The translations under genes were made by a program, and so were the position numbers. Positions 12,775 to 26,200 of a stretch of DNA of 64,000 nt are shown here, piece after piece. The notes below the pieces were generated by a model. That model was not told the origin of the DNA, did no database searches, and saw nothing but the letters and a program-made list of their open reading frames with translations. Position 1 is the first letter of the stretch, and every line of letters starts with the position of its first letter. The stretch covers positions 1,441,001 to 1,505,000 of the forward strand of contig OY718807.1 in assembly GCA_963070105.1 (NCBI GenBank), read 5' to 3'. The stretch comes from Litomosoides sigmodontis. Its lineage: Eukaryota > Nematoda > Chromadorea > Rhabditida > Onchocercidae.

Positions 12775-15700
12775 ATGAGTCGACCGACACCATCAAGAAG
12801 CGCTCCGAACAGTGGAGGTGGTGGTGGCTCTAGCGGTCCATCGGGCAATAAAATGCGAATTCGAGCTTTTCCGGTACGTGGAATGATAATATTCCATTTA
12901 TAGATTTATAAACTTGAAAAAAGTTCAGTAAAGTATAAAAGTAAAAAAACTTTGACAGGTATATGGAAACATATTTTATGTATCGACTTAATAGATGTTT
13001 TTAAAGTGGTTCTAAAGGACTGTTATAGCACAGCTAATTCATTAAAAATGAATTAATCTCCACATTATTACATTTTTATTTAGTATTTTGTACGTTTATT
13101 TTTTTGTTTAATGTATATTGTTTATTATTTTTTTGCTTTTTGTAGATTCAGCAGACTTTATCGTAAAGTTGCTTGTTTGATGAACCGAGTACATTCAAAA
13201 TGTTATTAACATTAATATGCAAAAAAGCCAGAAAATACAATTACTTAACGGAGTGCTTTTATGGATCATATTTTTATTTCAAATTACTGTTTTCTTGTGC
13301 GGTTGTTGTAAAAGTTTCACTCATCAGCTTGTCCTGCTGCAAATGCACCCACAATTCAATACAATCAAGCAACTTGTTAACGAATTAGTCACACGTGATG
13401 ACCGTATTGCACTTTATCGTAGACAACGGTTAACGGTAGATCCTAAACTGATATTGAAATGATCACGAATTCAAATTTTGAGAAATATTTGTATTCACCA
13501 ATTTCTTGGTGAATTTAGTTTGATATTTCATCGGCTTATTTTCTAATCCTAAATTGTCACCAACTTTTCTGCACCTTTTGTATTTTTCGATTGCATTTAA
13601 GGTTTAAGAACCTAACACCTGGGAGATTCAATGCGGGAAAGGTTAAGGCATAATATTCACCTGTTTCAGAAAATATCTGGACACAAACTTTATGAAGCAC
13701 AATTTACTTTGCTAACACTTAAAATAATGTTGAAAGAACCTGATATAACTTCCTAACAGACAACGATGGATGTAAACAATACTTACAGACAACAATGGAT
13801 GAAAAATATGTGCAACAGACATGGGATTTGCTGAAACGCGCCATTCAAGAGATTCAACGGAAGAATAATTCTGGCCTCAGTTTTGAAGAACTTTATCGCA
13901 ATGCTTATACGATGGTGCTACATAAGCACGGTGATAAGTTGTATTCAGGCTTGAAGCAAGTGGTTGTCGAACATCTGCAGACAACGGTTTGAATTCCTGA
14001 TATTATGAAATTTTGGATTTCCAACAACCAGAAATTGAAAACCCATTGTCAAAGCACGTGGATCCAATTTCAATTTTTTTCATTGCCGTATTAGTGCTTG
14101 CAGTTTTACTGCACATTTTTTGGGGTTGTGCAGTTTTGTGTTAACTTGAACATTTCTTTTTTGTGAAGTTTTTTTCATTGTTGCATTCTTCGTACTGTTT
14201 GTTTCAGGTCAGAAATGAAGTGCTAGCAGCAATTAATAGTAGTTTTCTGGAAGTGTTGAATACAGCATGGCAAGATCACATTATAGCTATGGTCATGATT
14301 AGAGATATTCTCATGTTAGTTTTCAATATTGCATTAATGAATGTAGTTCCATTCTAACTGGAAGTCTTAAGTTTTAAATGAGCAAAGCATAATATACTGT
14401 TAAGATAATGAGTTAGGATGAGTTCATTTCGCAATGTATAATTTGAATTTTAACCGATTTGAGGTATATGGATCGAGTTTACGTGCAGCAGCAAAATGTT
14501 GACCCTGTTTATAATTTGGGTCTTATCTTATTTCGCGATGAAATAATCAGATATGGAACACTAGGCGATACACTGCGTAACATACTGCTGAAGATGATTG
14601 CTGCTGAACGAGGGGGTGAAATTATTGACAGGTATTCTCTTTTTTTTGTAGCGTTTAGTCTGAAATTGCATAGAAGTACTTTGACTATGTACTGTTGGGA
14701 CCCAGAATCTTTGTTTAAGTAAAACCAACAGGAAAGTGTGCTATACCTTCCATTTGATCAGATTTTCTTAAGATTCAAATAATCATTATTTCGAAATTCG
14801 ATCATTACTTGGTGTCATTTACTACATATAGAAACGGACAAGATAGTTTTGATCGTCTGCTGCAAATTATGGCATTTTGTTGTTCTCTATAATTACTCAT
14901 TACTGGTCATTTATCACGAGATTCCCTTGCGAACATTATCAGTTATTTTTTGTAGAATTGGTGTTAAAAATGCATGCAATATGCTGGTAGCACTAGGTGT
15001 CGATTCGCGACGCGTTTATGAGGAAGAATTTGAAGAACCGTTTTTACGTGTATCAGCAGAATACTATCGTGCAGAAAGTCAGAATTTTTTACTCGAAAAC
15101 TGCGCATCTGTTTATGTGAAAAAAGTGGAGGAATGCTTGATGGAGGAGTCAAATCGAGCAAAAATGTACTTGGATAAAGGAACAGAACAAAAGATACTGG
15201 ATGTATGTTGACGGTTTTATGTGGCGAGATTTATTTCATATTTCGATATGCTTATAACTATTTAGACAAAAATTCACTCAAATGGAGGGGAATAATTGAC
15301 CGTGAAATTTTTAATTGAAAGCATGATTTCTCTAAATTTTCTTATAAATTAGGAAGTGGGAGCTCTTACAAACAGAGGAAAGTAATTTTTTCTTGATGTG
15401 TAGAATAATTTATTTGTTTAAAGGTTTTGGACGAAGAACTGATTAATAAGCACATGATGACAATCGTTGAAATGGATAATAGTGGCGTTGTACACATGCT
15501 CAATAATGATCGCATTCATGGTAATACTTTTGAAATACGGCTATTCTCCATCTCCTATTGAAAGTTCCTTTCGGTTGAACGGGCTACTGTGATTTCATAT
15601 ATCGGTATTTGTTATTTGTATAATTATATTTGATGCTTCATTTTAGATCTACGTCGCTTATATATCCTACTGAAACGAGTAAAGAAGGGATTACCGACAA

Positions 15701-18700
15701 TGACTGATTGCATTAGTAGATATCTTCGAAGAAAAGGTGAATTTTTGGTCAGTGAAGGTGATGATCGTGAAGCTGGCACATCGAAAAATCCAATTCATTA
15801 TATTCAGGTCAGAATTTACTATTATTCATCTGACGTGTTGAATTGTAACCTTTTATTTTTAATTTCTTTTTTTCCTTTCTGCTTCAAATGTCACTGTTTA
15901 GTATTTGCTTCATACACATTCAAGAAATGAGAATTTTTTAAGGCATTGCTGGATCTCAAGAATCAATTTGATCATTTCCTGGTAGATGCTTTCGATAACG
16001 ACAAAACATTTAAGCAAAAAATACAGAGCGACTTCGAATATTTTCTCAATTTGAATCCAAAAAGTCCGGAATATCTTTCATTGTACATGGACGATAAATT
16101 AAAGAAAGGAATGAAACTGGTATTTCAGTCTTGTTTTTCTTGAGATTTGGGTAAATTGCTTAAATAAGTGCTTTACTTGATTCGGTCGAGTAGAACACTG
16201 TTTTGATTTAATAAGATTAGAGATAATAGAAGGATATACTCATTAATTTTTCGTCTTAATTTATGTTTTAATGACAGATGTCGCAAATATGTGAATTTTT
16301 TTGTTAATTTAGATGAATGAAAGTGAGCAGGAATCACTGCAGGACAAATCCATGGTGCTATTTCGCTTTCTTCAAGAGAAAGATGTTTTTGAACGGTAGG
16401 GAAACTAATTTTTTTTAAGACATAATTTATTTTGTGATAAAAAATGTTTATTAATGTATTTAGTGGACTGCGGTGCATATATGCATGGAGATTCTGTGTT
16501 TTTTTTCAGGTATTACAAGTCGCATTTAGCCAAACGTTTACTTTTGCAAAAGAGTATGTCAGATGATGCAGAAAAAGCTATGGTTTCCAAGTTGAAGGTT
16601 GGAAAATTGTACCGAAAATGAGTTACCAGCTGGTCTTTCATTGTTAATTTTAGATGAAGAGTAAGGGTGATTGAGACTCAGAAATTTGCGATTTACGCGA
16701 GCATAGATTCTGTGAACTAGCATGTGGTGCATGTTTGATAAAATATGAAGTCATCATTCTTTGCTAGAAATATGCTTTCATTTTTTATTTTTTTTTGAAC
16801 TTGTTTGTTTTTAAGACGGAGTGTGGCTGCCAGTTTACATCAAAGTTAGAAGGAATGTTCAAGGATATTGAATTATCAAATATTTTAATGGGAGATTTTC
16901 GCGACTACAAAGAAAGAACAGAAAGTGTACGTTTTCCTTTAACAAAACGTTATGCTGTTTTGTAACGAGACATTATGTTATTTTTGCAATCATGACGAAA
17001 GAGAATTTTTTATTTGTCAGACACATGATTCAATGGATATAACGGTGCGTGTGTTGACAAGTGGTTATTGGCCAACACAAGCTGCTCCGGACTGCATATT
17101 ACCACCAGTGGCAGCCCAGGCCTTTGAAAGTTTTAGGACATTTTATCTCAGCAAACATAACGGTCGTAAGATCTCACTAAACCCTATGCTTGGTCATGCT
17201 GATGTTAAAGCTGTCTTCTACGGGACAAACGCTAATGCGGAGGAATTAAGCCAGCAGGTGATACTCTTTCAGCATGTTATGTTATTAGTTCCTTATTACT
17301 ATGTGTTTTTTCTGCTTTTTCGTGCATAGTTTCATCCGTTGTATTTTTGAATGAAAATATGTTTGTCAATTTGCATTTTCTGCTTACTTTCAGGAATCGG
17401 ATCTTGCAGGACCATCAGTTACTCCACGTGGCAAAGAAGAACACAAAATTTTGACTGTGAGTACCTATCAAATGTGTGTTTTGCTCAGGTTCAATAACAA
17501 AGCTAAAATAACTTTCGAGGTAATCGCTATTAATCGGAATATTTTCGTATCTTATCTAAATTTGTTCAAGATTCAAACGGTTAAACATTAAATAAAGCAT
17601 TTCGCTCTGCATTAATCCATATATAAATAACATTTTCTGAAAAATTTGTGTTCCACGCACCTAAACGTGTTCGTAATTTAAACGTGTGACTTTTGGAAAC
17701 CACCAAATAACTAAAAAGAGTCGAGTTCCTTGTATGTCCTCTCTCTTGTATAAACAATATATTTTTTTTTAATTTTTGGAACTTTAAGGAACTGCTAGCT
17801 GAGACACAAATTCCTGATAAGGAATTAAAGCGGTCGCTGCTTTCTCTAGCAATGGGAAAACCTACTCAAAGAATTTTGTGCCGAAAAGGACATGGAAGAG
17901 AAATCGGTAAACTTAAAAATTTTCTAATTCGGGTAAAATAATTTCAGCATTGTGACATTTAGTAGCACTATTCAAAATGTGTATTTCCCTAACGGAAGTT
18001 ATGTTGTTAGAATCAGTTCTCGAAGCCATCAATCATCGACCATGAATCAACCATCTCTTAATTGATAGCATCTTAAGCTGAATGACCACAAGATGCATAT
18101 TTTTAGAAAACAGTGATGAATTTTGGGTGAACGATGCATTTACTTCAAAACTTACTAGAATAAAAATTCAAATGGTGTCGGGTCGAGCCGAAGCCGAACC
18201 GGAAAGAAAAGAAACACGTTCAAGAGTAACTCTTATTTGTTTACTCTTACTTATAAAAGTGCACTGATGGAACGTGACTATCTCAATCTTCTGCTAAGAA
18301 TATAAATTAGCAATTTGATTCTGAAACTGTTTTTTATTGTAATAATATTTCTAGATCGATGAAGATAGAAAACATGAAGTTGAAGCAGCGGTTGTGCGAG
18401 TAATGAAAGCGCGGAAGAAGTTATTGCACAATGTATTGGTTGCAGAAGTTCGTTACTACTTTGCACTTTTCCTTTTTTTTTTGTTCCGTAGATCCGTTAC
18501 TTTCTGCCCTTTTCCTATGCCAAAGATAGCATTTCTATTTTGCTTTCAACAACTGCTTTTTTTGGTTGAGCTTGCGTCACACGATCGCCCGGTTTATTTT
18601 TTGTATGAGGTTTCCCTTTTTAAACGCAATGCTGTAAAAAAGAGAAAATGAATTGTCGGTGTATCCAAAGTAGCTTACAGTTTGACGAAACGTGAACTCC

Positions 18701-19010
18701 AACGTCTATAATTTTCATAAATAAGTTACTTTTGGTGAATATTATGTATCTATTTTTTTATTCCTATTATTGCGTATATGAAGTATTGTAGCAGCTATTT
18801 ATTTTAAACTGAAAAACTTTCAAATTTTGGTTGAATTGACTTCGATTTTTTTTCAAACTGAAGGTTACTTAAATTTAGGTAACACAGCAACTGAAGCATC
18901 GTTTCATGCCCAACCCGCAGCTAATCAAGAAACGAATCGAGTCATTGATTGAACGTGACTATCTGGCCCGTGATAAGAACGATCATCGTTGCTACGAATA
19001 TGTTGCATAA
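12775..19010 (+). CDS. cul-3: Cullin-3, scaffold of BTB-type ubiquitin ligases
   Basis: Seventeen phase-consistent exons: 12775-12873, 13789-13986, 14208-14314, 14464-14631, 14956-15202, 15424-15520, 15647-15807, 15943-16119, 16313-16395, 16510-16597, 16816-16926, 17021-17257, 17394-17519, 17789-17906, 18107-18225, 18355-18447, 18879-19010. They encode 786 aa (human CUL3 is 768). The N-terminal KMRIRAFP and [14 protein letters not shown] segments, the [23 protein letters not shown] region, the cullin-homology motif [16 protein letters not shown] and the C-terminal YEYVA are diagnostic of CUL3. The winged-helix segment [10 protein letters not shown] carries the expected NEDD8 acceptor Lys at about residue 730. 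CUL3 binds BTB adaptors through its N-terminal repeats and RBX1 through its C-terminal domain. The first exon has an unusual Gly/Ser-rich stretch. The next gene downstream on this strand is the GPCR, 4.2 kb away. Confidence 0.97.
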
Positions 19011-22000
19011 TTTTTGAGCGATCGTTCCCGATATATTTATTGTGCATAACATCTTTGTTTAGTGTTTTGGTGATGACGTTATCAAATTTGGTTGCACTTA
19101 AAGAAAGTGATTGTATAAATGAGAAAAGCTTGGAAATTCGTTAAATAATTGGTGTAGCGAAGGAATTTTTTCTCAGTGGTATCCGGATTTTCTTACCGTT
19201 CGGGTGGATAGCAATTATGGTTTTTAGATTTCAATGTGTCTAGTTTAGTAGTGAAAATTTTTCTTTTTACTCTTTATAAATGGCAAATGAAATTTTGCCT
19301 GAGAGATCATTATTGTATTCTAGATTCCCAAAGTGATATCTTAATAAGGATATTCTTTAATGCCACAATGACATATTGTATAATTAAAATATTTCATTAT
19401 GAATTTATTACACTTCATTTTTGAATCAGTTATTCATTTGCATTTTTACTAGGTGCAGTACAAATATTCCTCATGATTTAGCTAATTTTTGAGGAGTTAT
19501 GTTCGAATGGGATGATATAGGATTTTTTCATATGCTATGCCTCGGTTGTTGTTCATTGTAGGATCTGTCCGTTTTATGTCGCGTTTTATGTCTCATATGG
19601 CATCTTCTCTTCTGATCCTTCATGGCTTAGTTTTGCTGCAAAACTTACAGTGTTTTCCTGAGAAATGTTATGAAGTGGACAAAATATCACATTATGCATT
19701 TGCAGTGCGTTAATGTGGTAAAAGGGATGCTGACATTACCTGAACTGCCGAGTCGTCGATTTGTGGTTATGTTTTATTTGTTTTTCTAAATTACCGCAGA
19801 TTATGTACCGAGAACGTTGAATTCTTAATTATGTCAGATGTTAAATGTTTTTTATTTTTCATCTGATCGCAAATCTTCCTTTTTTTTTCTGTCATATCTT
19901 CTCATCTTTCGTCATTATAGCTAACAAGTTGTGCGAATCATGTACGTTCTTTTTTTAATAATTGTTTAAATGCAAAACATCTGAGAGTAATTTGTTTGCC
20001 TCAAGAATTACCCTGCTGTGACTTGTGATGGAAATTAATCCTTCTATCCATCAATAGGTGATGTACTGTATTTACTATCTATTACACTATAAGATAGAAA
20101 TTAATCCTTCTATCATTTGTGGATGATGACGTGCTATGTATTAGTGTTCACTGCAGTTTTTTTTTTTTTGGCCCAGAATTAATTTATGCAACAATTTGGT
20201 GTAACTGTGGGCATAATTTGGATATTAATGCTTTTGCTTTTTTTTTTTCGGCATATACTTATCACTGAAATTTCTGTCGAACTCATGAATTTTTACATAT
20301 GAAGCATTTCGGATGGATTTTTTTTAATTCTCTTAAAAGATGACAGGATTTTGGAGGAGCTCATCTATCAATCCTAACAATTTTTGTGTTTTTATTTCTC
20401 TCAAGGAAAAAGCAAAGATTGGATTCAAATTTTGTTAACGAAATCTCGGCAAGGGTCACAATTTTGTGTTAAATCGTTACGTTTTCGTAGCAGTTCGAAC
20501 TTTGCTTGTAAACAAAGAGAGGTTTGTCAGAAAGATAATAAATGACTCCAGTGCGGGATGTGATTTGGGCGAATTCGAATAATTCGTAGTTTACTGTAAA
20601 GTAAAACTTCAGGTGAACGAGGTGCTGAAAATTTTTGAATTTTCCTTATATCATTTCAGGAGTAAGGAAAGAGATCAGTTGCATTGAAATTTCTGAGTTG
20701 CAACAAATAGGAAATTATCGACCTGAAAATCGGTGGGATAGTTCGGCAGCCAATCCCTGTTTTCTTTTATAATAAATTGGCCCTTTAGTGACCCTTAAAT
20801 TGTTCATCCTATTCGTTATTATTGTTCTCTTCGCGAAAAAGGTACAGATGGCTATAAATATTTCATAATGAATAAGTCACTCAATTCAATCACTTTCTTC
20901 AATTTCTAATATTTTAATTTTTGATTTTTTTTTTTGTTAAATGACTGGTGTATCTTTTACTAGTCGTTCTCATCGTGTCCGAACAATGTGACAGTGAATC
21001 TTAGCAGCATGAAACTGATGAAAAATGAAATTTAGCTTTATCAGTGAAATTATTTGAAATTATTAGGTACAAAAGGTAACATGTTGTGATTAGCATAAGA
21101 TAAGAAAAATTATCACTCGAATTGATAACGCTGCCAGCAGAGAATGTAGAATTCATCTTTCTATTTGATAACAGTGATAATGATTATGGCAGTGACGTAT
21201 GGGTTTCATTTTGCACGATATTTTTATGTAGCAGCTTACTCACACACATTTGAAATTATTATGGTGAAATTTTTAGGAGAAAATGTAATGAAATAAAGCT
21301 GCTCGGGAAATTGTCAACTTTCAAAATCAGATAACAGCATAAAATGATTGCCCTCTAAAGTGGTAATTTAATTGTGCAATGTTGAAATTAATTCAATAGT
21401 TGATCATTTAATTAGGCATATTAGTTCCCAATATGCTGCTTAATGTGTTTAATTGAAAATTTATTGATTAAACTTCAACTTCAAGGTTGATGTTTAATTT
21501 GTGCGTGCGTGTGTATGTGTGTAGTAAGAAAAAATGAAGGGATAAGAGGAAGGAATATGGTTGTAAATTTTATGCAACTACTTGTCACCAAGGATACCTA
21601 TCGTGAATAATTCAATAACCGTTATCCTTCGTAGCTATTGCGCAAAATGGAATTAGTTGGCGCAATCGTTAATAGTTTGCATGGAAGAGACTTGAGATGA
21701 AACCTACCTATTATTATAATTAACTTTTTTTTCTCGCTTTTTCCGTTCAATTTCACTCGCTGACTTTTTTCAGCGCCCTCACTTCTGTATTTTTACATTA
21801 TCCTTTGATTCTACCATATTCATAATTTAAAGTGTAGTTGTAATTTTAAAATATTCTTTTATTTATTATCCAAAAAAAACGAATTGTATTGTCACATTCA
21901 TTTCATCTTTTTTTCACTTCTCTTCTCTCTCTTTTCCTTTTATCATTCTCTTTCTCTTCCTGTGCTTCGTTTCATAAGATTCTACGTAATTAATTTTTAG

Positions 22001-23213
22001 CATAATCGAATTTCATTCATAACTTTTCAATCAGTCATTTTCCACAATCTTTTTAGTTCGTTTTTCACTTTTGCTTTTTTTTTTCTGCAAGCATTAGGTA
22101 TTTAATAAGCAACTTTTTTGTTGCGACCGAAATGATGAAGGCGGTAAAATGCTTACTAAAGGTTCAATTTATTTATTGCATTCAAATGATTAGCTAATTT
22201 GAATGGACAAATTAACAATGATCAATAGTGACATCAATTGTGACAAAGATTAAAATTACGTACTTATAATTAATAACGTAAATTATAATAAAAAAATAAA
22301 TAAGTGCTAAACTATTGAGATTTAAATTGCCTTAGGTTAATCCAACACTGATTGTTATAATTATGTCACGTCAGAAAAGGAATTAAATCATTGAAATTTA
22401 ATTTCTATCGATCAAATTTTCTATTTTTTGCAATTTGATCAAAAAACTCAACCAATTTACCGTCGCTGATTAGCCGGGACATGAGATGTAATAATAGAAA
22501 AGGAACAACTAACAACTAAACAAACAAACAATTAAGCAATTAAGGTAGGTTAATTGTTCTTATTCAGCCGCTAAATGGCACATTTTGGAGTGCGAAAGGC
22601 ATTTCACTCGCTTATGAGAGATTATTTCATGTCATATGAGAGAGTACGAATAATTCGCAAAACTTATCGGTAATGGTTGATTGCTGGTTTCCTTTTTTTT
22701 TTTTACTGTTTGATCCCAATGAGAATGTACAGTACATGAATGGGCAAGCAGTTACCCATTCCCTCATTTGCTGTAATATATTAAAAGCAATTAAGGAGTT
22801 ATTTATTGCATTAATTGTAAGCGAAGGAATGCTGTAATGATAGTACTTCTTCGACGAATTTAAAATTTCGTCAATTTCAAATTCAATAATGCCATATTTC
22901 AACATTGAAATTTCCATCAATTAATGTTTGTTAATGCAGTGAATCGATAAGCGACTTGGTTAATAAATACTTTACCAGTTAGGAATCAATATTTTACGTT
23001 GATATTTCAGGTTTTATTCACTTCCTGTACGTGTACAATATACTCATTTGCCTCCCAAAAGAAATAAGTGTTGACCATTGTTATTTGTTTAACTAAAATT
23101 CTTTCCTTCCTTCATATTTCTTCTAAAAATTTTTTCAAATTGGTTATGGTCAATTTGGCTACTAATATTGTTAATTTTGAAATTGCAAAGAATAATGTGG
23201 AAGGAATGCGCAA
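19011..23213. other. Intergenic region between cul-3 and the GPCR
   Basis: Contains the cul-3 3' UTR and the GPCR upstream region. AT-rich with T runs. A 18-base direct repeat GAAATTAATCCTTCTATC occurs near 20030 and 20096, and a GT-rich run lies near 21500. I see no convincing exon or RNA gene. An acceptor-like GATATTTCAG near 23010 might be a trans-splice or 5' UTR site for the GPCR. Confidence 0.5.
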
Positions 23214-26200
23214 ATGTCTAATGCGTACTACTTCATCAATCAGAGAGGTATGTAAATTGTTCGCTTCATTTATTTCCATCCATTGTTCCGCTATCTTTTT
23301 CAAATTTTTATTTGTGCTAATCTTCTGCACCAATTCCGCATTCCATGCTAGACAAAATATCAAAGATAAATAATCAAATTTTATTTCTAATTTTTTCTTC
23401 ACATTTCAGCAAGGATAGCACAAAAAATTATTTCAAAAACAAAATTTGAAAATGGATGCATTTATCAAAATTTTTTCGAAAATAATTCTAATATTATCCT
23501 GAAGAGTGAAGTAATTTTCAGCTTGCGTGTTAACAATTATCAGTAGCTAGCACCGATGGTATAATTTGTTGAAAATGTGAAAACACAACTACCACTAATT
23601 GAGTACATTTCTTTCGTTTTAAACATCTCAGCAATGGAATTAAAAAATTTTCCTCGCCTAATGCAATGTGTTATCATCAATTTGAAAATTTTAAAAATCA
23701 CACGGGAAAAACGTACGCTTGAAATAGCAATACAGGAATGCTAGCGGCAAAACTTCTCTTTTTCAGAAGAATTTATCAAAGGATATGCAATGGTCTTGCA
23801 TTCACAAATCTTTCTTATATTAGTTCATATGGCAGCTGTAATGTTACTTGCAATTGTCGGTAATTTATTTCTCATTTTTATCATAGTCCGTGGAAATGCT
23901 GTCGTAAAACGGCGTATCTCACCCATTCAGGTAAACTGCTTCCGTCCCAATTCTTCACTTCCTATTCTCGTCCAATTTCAGTAGATGTAAAAGTAAGAAC
24001 GTTTTTTACTTTGTTCCTATCAGTTTCACGTCACACAAATAGCCGTCACCAAATTTATCGCTTGCTAATTTTAGACAATTAAATTTTCCATTTCCTTCCG
24101 AAATGATAAAATTTGTGCTTTGCCGGGTAGCAATAATCCTTTGCACGGTTTTCTGCCTTATAGTAACTCTTCCGCTTCTATTTCCAGCTAAGAACGCTAA
24201 TAATTTTCCTGTAAACTTCCATGCTTTAGCTTTCCTTTTCGTGAAAAAGTAATTTTAAAAAATTTTGAAAAAAAAAGATTTTATCGCTTATTTGTAATGA
24301 CATTCCAAAGCTGTGTGCAAGTTAGAATTGTGTGAGCTTAGATTGCTTTTTTTTTTTGCTGCAAAATAAAAGTCGTTTTTAAAATTTTCAGAAATTTTTT
24401 TCATAATTCTTTTTGAAATTTGAACGTATTCGTTGGTGCGATGTGGGAAATTTTTGCTTATAAATGAGAGAGGAGCAGTACCTATGGACACGAAACTAAA
24501 AAATCAATATGAATAGCGTACTTAAAATGATTTAATGATTTTCTTTTTACAGCTTTTACTACTGCACACCTGTGCAGCAGATTTACTATTTGCATTGCTA
24601 TCATTAGGTACCGAAATACCGATCATACTAAGACATCCTGTCTTTGATGGTCCAGCCTGGCTCTGTCAATTAATTAGATTCCTACAAATGTTTCCAATGT
24701 ATACTAGTCCATTTCTGTTGGTTGCTATAAGCTTCGATCGTTTCCAGGTTCGTAGAATTTGATCAAAATCAATTTAAATTGAAAGTTTCAGTATTAGTTG
24801 GAACAGTTCATGGTTTTATTGTAATCAAAATATGCTCCTTCTTATCTCACTTATGATTAATTGTCAATTTTTCCCTGTTTTCAACGTAGAAGAAAATGCG
24901 GGAAATGCGTTTTAATATTTGTTTGAATTATAATTTATTAACTTTCAAATTTGAAAAAAATTAAGGAAGATCAAAATTTGTAAAAATGTAATAAAACGTG
25001 GCAAAATAGACATTAATCTAACAGACAATTTATAATGCAGACAATTTCACAATGTTCTAATTTAATTTAAAATAAATTTGTTAGAAATGTTCAGCAGCTA
25101 TTCCAATAATTATAATAAATTTTAATACCGAAAAGAAGAGAACTTCGCGGAGAAAAGTGAAATTTAAAATTAAAATAATTTCATTTATTTCCCAGGCCAT
25201 ATGTCATCCATTACGAACTTATTGCAACGACCGTTATCGAAGGCCCAACCATTTCGCAGTAATTGCATGGATTACTGCCCTAATATGTTCCATACCTCAA
25301 CTATTTGTTTGGCGTAAAACGTAATATTTGCGTCAAAAATTAAGAAAGAATAAAACTTTATAATTTTTTAAAATGAGACCAAAAAAACGAACATTTTCAG
25401 CTGGGATAAAAAAAAAAGAAAAAGGAAACTTTGACCAAAGGAATTTAAATGTAATCAATGAGATTTTGAGAACTTACTTGTCGCCTGCGTTAGTGAACAA
25501 ATTTTAGTTGTTAATTTACAGAAAGCATGGTGAATGTGCGACAATTTACGGGCACGGTGTATCACTTTTGAAAAGTATTTACGTGATAAGTTTCAACACA
25601 ATTGCCTGGTTAATACCGTCCACGCTAGCGGCATTTTTTTATTTTCGAGTTTGTAAGACAATTTGGATATCGCATCGTAACCAACAACTGCTACTGGAAT
25701 TATCCGACTCATCAATGATCAATAACGGTTGCAAAACTATTCTCAGGTGAAATCCTCTTCTAATCACTGTATTTCCACATAATCATTTACTTCAGTCCCG
25801 GTCATGTGAGCCATAATAAATAATTGCAATAATAATTTAATAATAAATAATAATTAATAATTAATAGTAATAATAATAGTAATAATAATAAAAATAATAA
25901 ATAATGATAATATAAATAATAATAATAGTGATAATAATAATAAATAATGATTAATGATAATAAAGAATAATAAATTGAAATATGGTAGACAAAATTTACT
26001 AATCGAAATGTTCGATTCTTCCAAAAAGAAATCGATAAATGCTCGTAAAATTTGGATTAAAGAAGTGAAAGAATGAAATGCTCACTGGAAAACATGAAAA
26101 TTTTATGAGCGAAAGAAATGAAAATGCATGTTTTGTTTCAGTGAGGAGACACGTTGCTACGTTGCGCGATTGCACAACGATTCACGTCGCTGCCGTCAAC

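Noticed and set aside
23145..23250. Open frame MVNLATNIVNFEIAK... upstream of the GPCR
   Set aside because: Its frame does not fit the next exon; a different frame over the same donor (ATG 23214) joins the GPCR in phase.
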